DNA of 19,461 nt from JAAYEV01 sp964508195 (GCA_964508195.1 CAZDSH010000024.1:1-19461), one strand, 5' to 3'. Positions 1 to 7,494 are shown, counted from the first letter of the stretch. The notes: generated by a model from the sequence alone, not told the origin. Made by a program: numbers and translations.

Positions 1-238
1 TGACACGCTAGTGCTACGCTCAGGATGACACGGTGGTGCTACGCCCAGGATGACACGCTGGTACTACGCCCAGGATGACACGCTAGTGCTACGCCCAGGA
101 TGATACGCTGGTGCTATGCCCAGGATGACACGCTGGTGCTACGCTCAGGATGACATGCTGGTGCTACGCTCAGGATGACACGCTGGTGCTACGCTCAGGA
201 TGACACGCTGGTGCTACGCCCACAGGATGATACGCTAG
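1..238. repeat. 25-bp tandem repeat array, about 9.5 copies
   Basis: Units start at 1, 26, 51, 76, 101, 126, 151, 176, 201 and 228. Each reads close to TGACACGCTGGTGCTACGC followed by TCAGGA or CCAGGA. The unit at 201 is 27 bp because of a 2-bp insertion, and the last is partial. Differences between units are mostly transitions. The period is not a multiple of three, so no repeated protein is encoded. On the minus strand each junction reads TCATCCTGAGCGTAGC, which from memory resembles a motif found in dispersed intergenic repeats of many bacteria. The array probably continues left of the window. Confidence 0.93.
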
Positions 239-290
239 AAGATGTAAAGTCTTTATCACGTTATATATAGAATAAATTTGGTATAAATAT

Positions 291-325
291 TTTTAAAGGG
301 GGCGATATCGCCCCCCCTTTAAAAA
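291..325 (-). terminator. GC-rich palindrome, probable terminator of the symporter gene
   Basis: A nearly perfect palindrome with arms AAAGGGGGCGATATCGCC and its complement, flanked by TTTT on the left and AAAA on the right. It starts 19 bp past the minus-strand stop at 344. On the minus strand the stem ends in CCCTTT followed by A residues, so the U-tract is short. The hairpin could equally be only a 3' stabiliser. Confidence 0.6.
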
Positions 326-343
326 TTAAAACACTAATACTCG

Positions 344-1741
344 TTATGCATTCTTAGCCTTTTTGTCCGGAGATACCAAGGATACTATTACAAATACTAC
401 TAAAGATATTAAAGCTGCATATATTTCCACCGGGGCACCGAAAATGTCTGCATTTGTTAGTATGCCCCATAGGGCTATAATAGATCCTATAACGAGGGAT
501 GATAATGCACCGTTTCGACTGCCGGATTTCCATAGTACACCGCCGATTACCGGGATGAATACCCCGGCGCTATACATCGTATAAGAGTAAATAAGTGCAT
601 CTATTATACCCGGCATTATAAGTGCTATCAAAAGTCCTAGTATGCCTATTATAACCGTGAAATTCCTTGATATGTTAAGCAGTTTTTTCTCATCTTTCAG
701 CTCGTCCATCTTAAAGGTTTCTATCCAGAAGTCTTTTACTATATGGGATGTAGCCGACGTTAATAAGGAATCCGCCGTCGACATTATGGCGGATAATATA
801 GCCGCCAACACTATTCCGCCAATTACCGGGTTCATAAGATTATTAACGACCCAGGGGAATGCATTGCCACCGCCATCTAGATCCGATAGAGCCCTTGCAC
901 CCATACCTATAACCGTTGGGAAAAAGCTTATACCCACTAACAGGATACCGCCGACGATAGAAGCGGTTTTGGCTACATGCCCATCCTTCGCCGCAAACAG
1001 TCTTTGGTAGAAATCCTGACCTATAAGGGTATACATCACCGTGGGCAACAAAAGCCACATTATGTTTGCCATCCCTAGCCCGCCAAAGCTGAAATAACCG
1101 GGCTCGACACCCTTTGCGATTAACATCGCCGAAAGGTTAGCCATACCACCGGCTCGGGACAGTACTAAGAACGCGGCTAGGGCTACACCGAGGGTAGCTA
1201 TTACTAACTGAATGGCGTCGGTTATTGTAGCAGCCCAAAGCCCGCCGAAGGTCGTGTATACGATGAACACCAGTGTAGCAAGGATCGCTCCTGTATTTCC
1301 GGTGATGCCCAGTATCTCCAGAGCACCCCTTGCAGAGAGTACCATAGCCGCCAGTATTCCGATAAGGGCGACGAGGGATAATATGGAGCCCAATATTCTG
1401 ACTGTTTTGCCGCCGTACCTTTGTTCGAGGTAATCCGGTACAGTGTAAAAGGATAAATCCCTGAACTTTGAAGCGGTGGTAAAGGCTAAAATAAGTATGC
1501 CGATACCACAGGACACGCCATACCACGCCCCGGACCAGCCATGATCGAACCCGTATTCACTGCCGCCCATAACCATACCGCCACCGAAATGTGTAGCGGC
1601 AAGGGTAGCGGCGCACATCCAGACGCCGAGCCTTCTGCCGGCTAGCAAAAAGTCTGTCATACCTTTGATATAATGTTTGCCGGCCCACCAACCAACACCT
1701 AACATTATTGCCATATAAACAATCACTATAAATAGGATCAT
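344..1741 (-). CDS. Sodium:solute symporter, SSS family
   Basis: A 465-residue polytopic membrane protein with about 12-13 hydrophobic segments and no signal peptide, the usual length for the SSS (SLC5/PutP) family. Family hallmarks are the early 'DFLLAGRRLG' stretch after the first helix (around residue 30), a Gly-rich second helix region ('THFGGGMVMGGSEYG'), and 'TTFGGLWAATITDAIQ' (around 165-180), the SSS signature after TM5. Such proteins import amino acids, sugars, carboxylates or vitamins with sodium; the substrate cannot be read here. The start ATG at 1741 is preceded by GGAGGTG. The gene lies 207 bp downstream of a DapF-fold racemase on the same strand, but a terminator separates them, so co-transcription is doubtful. 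An amino-acid substrate would fit the neighbour but is inference. Confidence 0.9.
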   Translation of the reverse strand: MILFIVIVYMAIMLGVGWWAGKHYIKGMTDFLLAGRRLGVWMCAATLAATHFGGGMVMGGSEYGFDHGWSGAWYGVSCGIGILILAFTTASKFRDLSFYTVPDYLEQRYGGKTVRILGSILSLVALIGILAAMVLSARGALEILGITGNTGAILATLVFIVYTTFGGLWAATITDAIQLVIATLGVALAAFLVLSRAGGMANLSAMLIAKGVEPGYFSFGGLGMANIMWLLLPTVMYTLIGQDFYQRLFAAKDGHVAKTASIVGGILLVGISFFPTVIGMGARALSDLDGGGNAFPWVVNNLMNPVIGGIVLAAILSAIMSTADSLLTSATSHIVKDFWIETFKMDELKDEKKLLNISRNFTVIIGILGLLIALIMPGIIDALIYSYTMYSAGVFIPVIGGVLWKSGSRNGALSSLVIGSIIALWGILTNADIFGAPVEIYAALISLVVFVIVSLVSPDKKAKNA

Positions 1742-1918
1742 TTTAACACCTCCGCTTTTTTTATAAAGCTGATTTGAGACCTAAAAACAACAAATCCTAC
1801 TATCCGCCCTTGTCTCTTAACAATGTTCACAATACCCCCTTTTCTATTCGATTAGGACAGGGTTCTGTTCCCCTTGCACCCTTGACCAAACTAATGTATT
1901 ACCACTTTAGCGAGGGAT

Positions 1919-1950
1919 AAAAAAAGCGCGTTTTTTTAAAAAAACCCGCT
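1919..1950 (-). terminator. Intrinsic terminator of the racemase gene
   Basis: On the minus strand AGCGGG-T7 pairs with A7-CGCGCT, with one internal mismatch, and is followed directly by seven Ts (plus-strand A run 1919-1925). The stem begins within the stop codon of the racemase gene (1949-1951). Confidence 0.8.
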
Positions 1951-2743
1951 AGATAAGCACTTTGCCCTCGCATGTGATCCTAATATCCGTTGAAATGGAA
2001 GACCTATCACCAATCCCCACTTCTATAACCCCCCCGGGTTGCAAAACCCTAATATTCCCCGACAGTTTCTTAACCTCTTTTAAATATATTCCCAGGGCCA
2101 GGCTTCCAGAACCACAACCCCGCTCAAAAACGTCGGTATCGGTTTTCTTTACATGTACGAAGGGTCTTATATAATAGGCATCCTTATCCAGCGATCTATA
2201 GGGTATAATACCTATAGCGTCTATATCAATAATTTGTTTTAGTTTTGTTAGGGTTTCTTCGTATTTAGTGAAATCTTCTTGTATAGGAAACACGAAATGG
2301 CCTATGCCATCGAATATTATAATACGCCCCTTCAAAGTTATGTCTCCTAGGCTAAGTTCCAAACCTTGGGTTCGCTTGGCTCGGGGCATTGTACAGCTTG
2401 CATTATAGTGATAAGGGCTAACCTTTTTCGCTTCACATTCAATAGGTTCCGCCGCGCCGGAGACATCGATATTAAAATGTCCTTTGCCGAATAACCCTTT
2501 GAATACGGCATAGGCCGCCGCTGACAAAGTAGCATTGCCGCAAAATTCGCCGCCGGCCATTTCCAGTCCTAAAAGGGAGCTATCTTTCCAGGGCGGCACT
2601 ATAAACCCTACCTGTTCCGCATATAAAAACTCGTAAGCCATGATCCTTTCGGCTACCCTTAAATAGCGATCCCTGGGACAGTAATCCGTTACAAGGACCG
2701 TAGTATTTTCTGCTGGGCTTGTTTTAATAAAGCTGATGGGCAC
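1949..2743 (-). CDS. DapF-fold amino-acid racemase, CntK (histidine racemase)-like
   Basis: 264 residues of the diaminopimelate-epimerase fold, in which two cysteines act as acid and base without a cofactor. The first catalytic Cys is C68 in 'GGEFCGNATLSAA'; the second is C210 in 'ERGCGSGSLALG'. A 'LQPGGVIEV' motif lies near the C-terminus. Compared from memory, it matches staphylococcal CntK better than DapF: 'EQVGFI', 'EFCGNAT', 'CGSG' and 'QPGG' recur in the same order, and the N-terminal 'SPAENTTVLV' matches CntK 'NPSGNMTILV'. CntK makes D-histidine for staphylopine-type metallophores, but no nicotianamine-synthase-like or opine-dehydrogenase gene is in this window, so the substrate is open. 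The start is GTG at 2743, with GGAGGTG about 9 nt upstream. Fold and racemase class are secure; histidine as substrate is a guess. Confidence 0.85.
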   Translation of the reverse strand: MPISFIKTSPAENTTVLVTDYCPRDRYLRVAERIMAYEFLYAEQVGFIVPPWKDSSLLGLEMAGGEFCGNATLSAAAYAVFKGLFGKGHFNIDVSGAAEPIECEAKKVSPYHYNASCTMPRAKRTQGLELSLGDITLKGRIIIFDGIGHFVFPIQEDFTKYEETLTKLKQIIDIDAIGIIPYRSLDKDAYYIRPFVHVKKTDTDVFERGCGSGSLALGIYLKEVKKLSGNIRVLQPGGVIEVGIGDRSSISTDIRITCEGKVLI

Positions 2744-2790
2744 CTGTTAGCCACCTCCATGCCGATAAATCTTTAAATCCATTCTATCAT

Positions 2791-2799
2791 ATTATACCA
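2791..2799 (-). promoter_or_regulatory. Extended -10 promoter for the racemase gene
   Basis: On the minus strand TGGTATAAT is a perfect extended -10 element (TGnTATAAT). It would give a 5' leader of about 40 nt before the GTG at 2743. No good -35 is found 17 bp upstream, which extended -10 promoters tolerate. Confidence 0.55.
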
Positions 2800-2913
2800 C
2801 ATATATTCTGGTATTTTATGAGGTCCATGCCATATTTATTTGTCAACGTATATAGAAGTTTCAGGTAATATCAAGGAATTTGGTATCGGTATAGACTTAA
2901 TGCCTTAAAAGTG

Positions 2914-2942
2914 TTAGACTTAATCTTGTAATTGGATAAAAA
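2914..2942 (+). promoter_or_regulatory. Candidate sigma-A promoter of the PII-like gene
   Basis: TTAGAC (2914-2919), a 17-bp spacer and TAAAAA (2937-2942). Both hexamers are imperfect. The predicted start, near 2949, lies just before the palindrome at 2953-2966, an arrangement typical of repressor-controlled promoters. A direct repeat TAGACTTAAT (2892 and 2915) overlaps the -35. Confidence 0.4.
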
Positions 2943-2952
2943 TTATAAGTCT

Positions 2953-2966
2953 GTTAACCGGTTAAC
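2953..2966. promoter_or_regulatory. Perfect 14-bp palindrome, candidate operator
   Basis: GTTAACCGGTTAAC is a perfect palindrome with a central CG, the general design of LacI/GalR-family operators (AAnCGnTT core). It is not a good CcpA cre site because the outer TG/CA are missing. It sits around +5 to +18 of the candidate promoter. The regulator is not encoded in this window. Confidence 0.5.
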
Positions 2967-3070
2967 GGTTTATAGGATTATTATAATTGATAAAAATAAA
3001 AAAATCTTCTAAAACTGATTATTTTTTTGTAGAATCAACCAATTTTATGATCTCAGAAGGGGTGATGGAC

Positions 3071-3469
3071 TTGTATCTTTTCGTCGTTACTTATGGCGAT
3101 GAACATAAGACGATAGAGCTGATTTCAAAGTACAGGGAGAACGATATAAGGGGGGCTACCATAATTGAAACGATGGGTTCTAGCCGATATATGGATTTAG
3201 AAAAGTCTGTGATAAAGCCCGCCGTATTTGCCGGTGTTAGAAGGTTAATAGAGCAATTTTTCGTCCATAACAGGACTTTGTTTATGGTAATAAGGACTAA
3301 GGAAACGCTAAGAAGTGCATTTAGAATTACCGAGGAGGTATTAGGCGACCTTGCTAAGGAAGGTAAAGGTATAATGTTTGCCTTACCGGTTATGTACGTG
3401 AAGGGCGGGAGTTTCACGGAATCAGAATTTTTCGATCCAGTATTTGAGGATAATCGAAAAACGGAATAA
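3071..3469 (+). CDS. PII-like (GlnB-fold) signalling protein
   Basis: From the chosen start the product is a soluble protein of 132 residues with alternating short strands and helices that looks like the trimeric PII/GlnB ferredoxin-like fold: 'YLFVVTYGDEHKTIELISKY' as strand-helix 1, 'GATIIETMGSS' as the strand before a T-loop region, and 'LFMVIRTKETLRSAFRI' as the second strand-helix unit. 'KGIMFALPVMYVKGG' follows at the end. No PROSITE-type uridylylation motif is seen, so classical nitrogen control cannot be assumed. The TTG at 3071 is chosen because AAGGGGTG (3057-3064) lies 6 nt upstream. ATG at 3065 is possible but overlaps that site's spacing, and TTG at 2987 would add 28 unlikely residues. 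It appears monocistronic, from the palindrome-bearing promoter to the terminator at 3511-3549. Confidence 0.6.
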   Translation: MYLFVVTYGDEHKTIELISKYRENDIRGATIIETMGSSRYMDLEKSVIKPAVFAGVRRLIEQFFVHNRTLFMVIRTKETLRSAFRITEEVLGDLAKEGKGIMFALPVMYVKGGSFTESEFFDPVFEDNRKTE

Positions 3470-3510
3470 AAATTGTATCAGGTGACCTTTTTAACCGTTT
3501 TCGGACAAAT

Positions 3511-3549
3511 AAAAAATCCTTGCAAAAACAATATTTGCAAGGATTTTTT
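3511..3549. terminator. Bidirectional terminator between the PII-like gene and tRNA-Thr
   Basis: A perfect 16-bp stem (AAAAAATCCTTGCAAA and its complement) around a 7-nt loop, with six As and six Ts at its two ends, so it works on both strands. It ends the PII-like transcript (plus) and the tRNA transcript (minus). Its last base is the first base of the tRNA 3' end (position 3549). Confidence 0.88.
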
Positions 3550-3624
3550 GGAGCCAACGATGGGATTCGAACCCACGACCTACGCATTACGAGTGCGTCG
3601 CTCTGCCATCTGAGCCACGTTGGC
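3549..3624 (-). tRNA. tRNA-Thr, anticodon CGU
   Basis: The minus strand folds as a full cloverleaf. The acceptor GCCAACG pairs with CGTTGGC, followed by discriminator T and an encoded CCA. The D-arm is GCTCAGATGGCAGAGC. The anticodon stem ACGCA/TGCGT encloses the loop CTCGTAA, giving anticodon CGT, which reads ACG (Thr). The T-arm contains GGTTCGAATCC. Length is 76 nt including CCA. Confidence 0.96.
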
Positions 3625-3645
3625 CTGTGAAAACCTCCGAATACC

Positions 3646-3674
3646 ATTATAATTGCGTCCGTTCGATTATGCAA
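3646..3674 (-). promoter_or_regulatory. Sigma-A promoter of tRNA-Thr
   Basis: On the minus strand TTGCAT (plus 3669-3674), a 17-bp spacer and a perfect TATAAT (plus 3646-3651). The tRNA 5' end lies 21 bp beyond the -10, the expected spacing for a short 5' leader. Confidence 0.85.
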
Positions 3675-3874
3675 GTATAAAAATGAACAACTCTATATGG
3701 TAATAGTTCACATGAAAAATAGTGTACTATTTGCTTACCTTTTATACCCCCGTTGTGTTATACTTTAAGTATATTTTTTAAAATAAGCGATTCATTATGC
3801 TACGATGTTATCAAAAATAAGTCCATAGTCTATCGGGGACGGCGTTAAGGTATATCGTGGTTAGGGGGATAAAT

Positions 3875-4573
3875 ATGGAGCTAAACGTAATAGGGCATTC
3901 ATATATAACCTATGGTGTAAGGTGGCTCATGGATATTACAAGGGCCCTCCAACCTGCCCGTGCAAGGGTGAATTATTGCCATCAATTTTTTAACAATCAA
4001 GGGGCGGAGATATTAAAAAATGACGGATACGAAAGATATGCCAATATAATAAAATTCTATGCTAAAGAGTTGGACGAGGGCGTAAACTGGGCGGATGTGG
4101 GTTGGAAGAATATCACCCATTATTTTAATCCCGAAACCGGTAAGGGTAAACTAAAATTCGCTAATGCTGCAGACGAAACTATACGGTACTTTAACAAGGC
4201 TGTACGTTGCTGGAAACAGGGGAAATGTAAAAGGTCAATGTTTTATCTCGGGGCCACGGCGCATATAGTGCAGGACCTGTGCGTACCTCAACATGCGACG
4301 AACTCTATATCACCGGGGCATAGGAGGTATGAACAATGGGCGAAAAAGGTGTTTGTCCGCTATAGCGTATACTCCGGCGGCGATTATAATAGATTTAGTT
4401 CCCCCGCACAGTTTGTAATAGAGAATGCAAAGGTGGCTACGAAGTTTAGGGATCTAGTAAAGCTACGGAAAAGCACGAAATCCTTTCATAGGGCCACTAA
4501 AGTTGTACTTCCGATGGCACAACGTAGTACGGCGGAATTATTCCATTTCTTCTTAAAGCATATCGAAGGCTGA
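3875..4573 (+). CDS. Zinc-dependent phospholipase C-like protein
   Basis: 232 residues of the Zn-PLC / S1-P1-nuclease helical fold (PF00882 type). The metal-ligand pattern is intact: H36 ('YCHQFFNNQGAEIL'), D74 and H82 ('NWADVGWKNITHYFNP'), H130-D134-H140 ('GATAHIVQDLCVPQHATN'), and H149-E153 ('HRRYEQW'). The spacings H-x3-D-x5-H and H-x3-E equal those of Bacillus cereus PLC (H118/D122/H128 and H142/E146). Secreted PLCs need a free mature N-terminal Trp as ligand and a signal peptide; neither is seen here. The N-terminus is mixed polar ('MELNVIGHSY'), so the protein is probably cytoplasmic or forespore-located. ATG 3875 is chosen because TTAGGGGGA lies about 6 nt upstream; GTG 3857 precedes that site. 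The real substrate (lipid, nucleotide or other phosphodiester) is unknown. Confidence 0.8.
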   Translation: MELNVIGHSYITYGVRWLMDITRALQPARARVNYCHQFFNNQGAEILKNDGYERYANIIKFYAKELDEGVNWADVGWKNITHYFNPETGKGKLKFANAADETIRYFNKAVRCWKQGKCKRSMFYLGATAHIVQDLCVPQHATNSISPGHRRYEQWAKKVFVRYSVYSGGDYNRFSSPAQFVIENAKVATKFRDLVKLRKSTKSFHRATKVVLPMAQRSTAELFHFFLKHIEG

Positions 4574-4783
4574 TACGTGTGTATAACCAATGGTGCGATG
4601 TTTGATTGGGCCGGCATTTTCATAATGGGTATTATGCAGATATGTGATGTCTCGTATTCGGTAGGACCTTTATATCATTCCAATCTGTGCTTTAATATGG
4701 TAAAATTAAAGTCAATGGAAATCTGTTTCATAAAATAGCCGTAAACATAAAAAAAAAAAATATCGCTGAAGGGAGAAATACCT

Positions 4784-4993
4784 ATGAGAATTAGTGCCAG
4801 GAATCAGCTTAAGGGGAAGGTTGTAGCTATCCAGGAGGGAACCGTAAACGTTAAGGTTACAGTGGATATAGGCGGCGGTAATGAGATAACATCGGTTATA
4901 ACGCAGGAAGCCCTAGCAGAATTAGGCGTTAAAGTTGGCTCAGAGGTAATAGCAGTGATTAAGGCGTCTATGGTTATGATAGGTGTAGAATAA
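4784..4993 (+). CDS. Free-standing Mop (molybdate-binding, TOBE-type) protein
   Basis: 69 residues forming one Mop domain: 'ARNQLKGKVVAIQEGTVNVKVTVDIGGGNEITSVITQEALAELGV' split over 'SARNQLKGKV' at the N-terminus, 'GTVNVKVTVDI' and 'ITSVITQEALAELG' in the middle, then 'KVGSEVIAVIKASMVMIGV'. This is the classic molbindin motif series. Molbindins form hexamers that store or buffer molybdate or tungstate in the cytoplasm. The SD AAGGGAG lies 9 nt before the ATG. A REP-like terminator follows at 5027-5057. No mod transporter or cofactor-synthesis gene lies beside it, so it stands alone here. In anaerobic Clostridia it would serve molybdo- or tungsto-enzymes encoded elsewhere (inference). Confidence 0.92.
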   Translation: MRISARNQLKGKVVAIQEGTVNVKVTVDIGGGNEITSVITQEALAELGVKVGSEVIAVIKASMVMIGVE

Positions 4994-5026
4994 AATATCG
5001 CGCGGATAAAAAGTTACGGACATATA

Positions 5027-5057
5027 AATTGCCAGGGAACCGTCCCTGGCAATTTTA
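5027..5057. terminator. Hairpin terminator with GGGACGGTTCCC core
   Basis: AAATTGCCAGGGA and TCCCTGGCAATTT form a 13-bp stem around ACCG, followed by TATTTTTT. It terminates the mop gene. Read on the minus strand, its centre is GGGACGGTTCCC, which resembles the loops of the two hairpins at 18965 and 19015, so it may be a repeat element recruited as a terminator. Confidence 0.85.
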
Positions 5058-5134
5058 TTTTTTATAAAATCATTCATTATAAAGGGTTTTATAAGAAATT
5101 GTTGTATATATTATAAGTAAAGGAGCTGAATACA

Positions 5135-6193
5135 TTGCGAACTATTGTCTGGGAAAAGGGTGAAGTCATAATAATAGACCAGAATAAATTGCCACGGGCC
5201 CTTGAATATAAGAAATATGATAACTACTACGATGTGGCCCTTGCAATAAAGAATATGACTATAAGGGGTGCCCCGGCTATAGGCACCGCCGCGGCCTACG
5301 GCATGGCACTGGCGGCGAAGGAGTATTCCGCTTTGGATAAGCCGGTATTTTTTCTAAAAATGAACGAGGCAGCAAAGGTTATCGCCGCCACTAGACCCAC
5401 TGCGGTTAATTTGTTTTGGGCCCTAGGGGAAATAGAGGGCGTCATAGAAAATAACGGGCACAGAACTCCCCGGGAGATATTCGAAAGCATACTTAAAAAA
5501 GCTAACGAAATCGCTGGGGAGGATATAAGGGCGAACAATGAAATAGGGCGACTAGGGGCGGGCTTAGTACCGGTCTCAGCGAATATCCTGACCCATTGTA
5601 ATGCCGGCGGCCTTGCCACAGTAGGGATTGGGACCGCCCTCGGTGTTATAAGGGCCGCCCATGGGCAGCATAAGAATATCCATGTTTTTGTAGACGAAAC
5701 ACGTCCCAGGTTACAGGGGGCACGGCTTACCGCCTGGGAGCTTATGGAGGAACAGATACCTATAACCCTTATACCCGATAATGCTTCAGGGTTGCTTATG
5801 CGGGAGGGTAAAATAGATCTCGTGATAGTAGGGGCGGATCGCATTGCCCTTAATGGCGATGTTGCAAATAAAATAGGCACTTATAATATTGCGGTTATAG
5901 CCTACGCAAACAAAGTGCCCTTCTACGTAGCAGCACCCGTTAGCACTATTGATTTTGAGACAAAGGAGGGCGGCGATATAACAATAGAAGAAAGGGATAA
6001 AGGCGAAGTGACCCATATACAGGGTATCCCTATAGCGCCGGAAGGCGTAAATGTTTTTAACCCCGCCTTTGACATTACACCGGCAAAGTATATAACCGCG
6101 ATTATTACGGAAAGGGGCATTATCGAAAAACCCTACGGGGAAAGATTAAAAAGCCTTAAAAAAGGGGTTCGGGAGGGGGATAGGCAATTATGA
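5135..6193 (+). CDS. mtnA: Methylthioribose-1-phosphate isomerase
   Basis: 352 residues, the usual length for MtnA of the eIF2B-related aldose-ketose isomerase family. It converts 5-methylthioribose-1-phosphate (or 5-deoxyribose-1-phosphate) to the ribulose-1-phosphate. Signatures are 'TIRGAPAIGTAAAYG' (43-57, phosphate-binding loop), catalytic C155 in 'THCNAGGLATVG', 'DETRPRLQGARLTAWEL' (187-203) and catalytic D235 in 'GADRIALNGDVANKIGT'. C155 and D235 keep the 80-residue spacing of Bacillus C160/D240. The start is TTG at 5135 with AAAGGAG 10 nt upstream. It is the first gene of a six-gene operon; its stop overlaps the next start by 4 bp (ATGA). No SAM riboswitch fits in the 77 bp between the upstream terminator and this start. 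Confidence 0.97.
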   Translation: MRTIVWEKGEVIIIDQNKLPRALEYKKYDNYYDVALAIKNMTIRGAPAIGTAAAYGMALAAKEYSALDKPVFFLKMNEAAKVIAATRPTAVNLFWALGEIEGVIENNGHRTPREIFESILKKANEIAGEDIRANNEIGRLGAGLVPVSANILTHCNAGGLATVGIGTALGVIRAAHGQHKNIHVFVDETRPRLQGARLTAWELMEEQIPITLIPDNASGLLMREGKIDLVIVGADRIALNGDVANKIGTYNIAVIAYANKVPFYVAAPVSTIDFETKEGGDITIEERDKGEVTHIQGIPIAPEGVNVFNPAFDITPAKYITAIITERGIIEKPYGERLKSLKKGVREGDRQL

Positions 6194-7494
6194 ATACTTT
6201 GATAAAGAATTGTAGCATAGTAACGGCGATAAAGCCCGATGACGTGTACGGGCTCGGACAGATAGAAATAAAGGGTAACGCTATAACTTATGTCGGGCCA
6301 GTACGGGATTGTATTGAGGATTTTGACAAAGTAATAGATGGTAGAGGTATGGTTGCATTGCCCGGTTTCATAAACAGCCATACCCATTCGGCTATGTCCC
6401 TTATGCGCGGCTACGGCGATGATATGATGCTTATGGAATGGCTTAGGGATAGGATTTGGCCCATAGAAGAAGGGTTAAAGGGCGAAGATGTATATTGGGG
6501 CGCGCTTTTAAGCATCGCCGAGATGCTAAGGAGCGGTACTACCACCTTTGCGGATATGTATTTTTTTATGGATGAGGTAGCCCGGGCGGTGGAGGAGACG
6601 GGTATAAGGGCGGATCTATCCATTGGTCTTGTAAGCACAACCGGGGATTGGCAGGTAAAGCTTAAAGAGGGACAAGGGTTTTTTTCAGATTGGGACGGTG
6701 GTGCCGACGGGAGGATAAATGTATCCCTAGGGCCCCATGCACCCTATACCTGCGAGCCGGAATTTCTAAAAAAGGTATCGCAACTGGCGCTTGAATTAGG
6801 CTCGAAGATACATATTCACCTTGCGGAAACTTTGGATGAATTAAAAAACTTGGAGGATAATTATGGTAAGACCCCTATAGAATACGTGCTAGATGCGGGG
6901 GTTTTAAAAAATAAAGTAATAGGTGCCCATTGTATCCACCTTGGGGATAGGGATATGCAGATAATGAAAAAGTATGATATCAGCGCAGTGCACAACCCCC
7001 AAAGCAATATGAAACTTGCAAGTGGTATTTCGCCGGTACAGAATATGCTGGATATGGGTATAAATGTGGCCCTTGGTACCGATAGCTCATGTAGCAATAA
7101 TAATCTTGATATGATAGATGAAATGCGAAGCGCGGCACTTTTACAAAAAACAAAGCTTATGGATGCCCGGGCCTTGCCAGCGGCTACTGTATTAGGGATG
7201 GCGACGAGGGGCGGTGCGAAGGCACTATGTATCAATGACAAAGTAGGAATCCTCAAGGAGGGTATGAGGGCGGATTTGATTTTGATTGATCTAAATAAAC
7301 CCCACCTGTATCCACAGCATGATATCGTATCGAATGTGGTTTATTCCGCTAACGGCGGCGATGTCGCCTATACGCTGGTGGACGGAAAAGTATTGCTGGA
7401 TAAAGGACATCTTGTATATATGGACGAAGAGAGAATATACTATGAGGTTAATAAAGCCTTAAAAAGGCTTTTTAAAAGGCAAAAGGAAAGCTAG
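6190..7494 (+). CDS. mtaD: 5-methylthioadenosine / S-adenosylhomocysteine / 5'-deoxyadenosine deaminase
   Basis: 434-residue amidohydrolase of the MtaD/DadD group, which deaminates adenosine-type nucleosides to the inosine form. Metal and active-site motifs in order: H64 and H66 ('PGFINSHTHSAMSLMRG'), H183 ('GPHAPYTC'), H208-x-H210 with E213 ('IHIHLAET'), H247 ('GAHCIH'), and D298 ('LGTDSSCSNNNLDM'). Length and motif order are canonical. Start ATG at 6190 overlaps the mtnA stop, with GGGAGGGGG upstream, so translation is probably coupled. Neighbours suggest the physiological substrate is 5'-methylthioadenosine and/or 5'-deoxyadenosine (the radical-SAM by-product), giving the inosine analogue for the next enzyme. 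Sequence alone does not exclude S-adenosylhomocysteine. Confidence 0.95.
   Translation: MNTLIKNCSIVTAIKPDDVYGLGQIEIKGNAITYVGPVRDCIEDFDKVIDGRGMVALPGFINSHTHSAMSLMRGYGDDMMLMEWLRDRIWPIEEGLKGEDVYWGALLSIAEMLRSGTTTFADMYFFMDEVARAVEETGIRADLSIGLVSTTGDWQVKLKEGQGFFSDWDGGADGRINVSLGPHAPYTCEPEFLKKVSQLALELGSKIHIHLAETLDELKNLEDNYGKTPIEYVLDAGVLKNKVIGAHCIHLGDRDMQIMKKYDISAVHNPQSNMKLASGISPVQNMLDMGINVALGTDSSCSNNNLDMIDEMRSAALLQKTKLMDARALPAATVLGMATRGGAKALCINDKVGILKEGMRADLILIDLNKPHLYPQHDIVSNVVYSANGGDVAYTLVDGKVLLDKGHLVYMDEERIYYEVNKALKRLFKRQKES

Noticed and set aside
1..238. CRISPR array
   Set aside because: The 25-bp units are directly adjacent with no unique spacers, and no cas genes are present.
642..1526. Open frames opposite and alongside the symporter gene (642-1010, 843-1058, 1137-1526)
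   Set aside because: They lie in other frames of a clearly coding gene, show no family features and lack ribosome binding sites.
1855..1882. A fourth GGGGACG-type hairpin (GGACAGGGTTCTGTTCC)
   Set aside because: It has a short imperfect inverted repeat and lacks the GGGACG core, so it is too diverged to call.
3414..3674. Minus-strand frame across the tRNA
   Set aside because: It covers the tRNA-Thr gene, its promoter and the terminator, so it is not a protein gene.
3834..3848. GGGGACGGCGTT near the PLC-like gene as a repeat fragment
   Set aside because: The core motif matches, but there is no inverted repeat around it; chance similarity is likely.
5058..5134. SAM or purine riboswitch before the MTA salvage operon
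   Set aside because: Only 77 A/T-rich bases lie between the upstream terminator and mtnA, with no aptamer-like stems, so there is no room for one.
5296..5880. 194-codon minus-strand open frame opposite mtnA
   Set aside because: It is a shadow of mtnA, with a composition rich in Ser, Pro and Ile typical of antisense reading and no recognisable domain.
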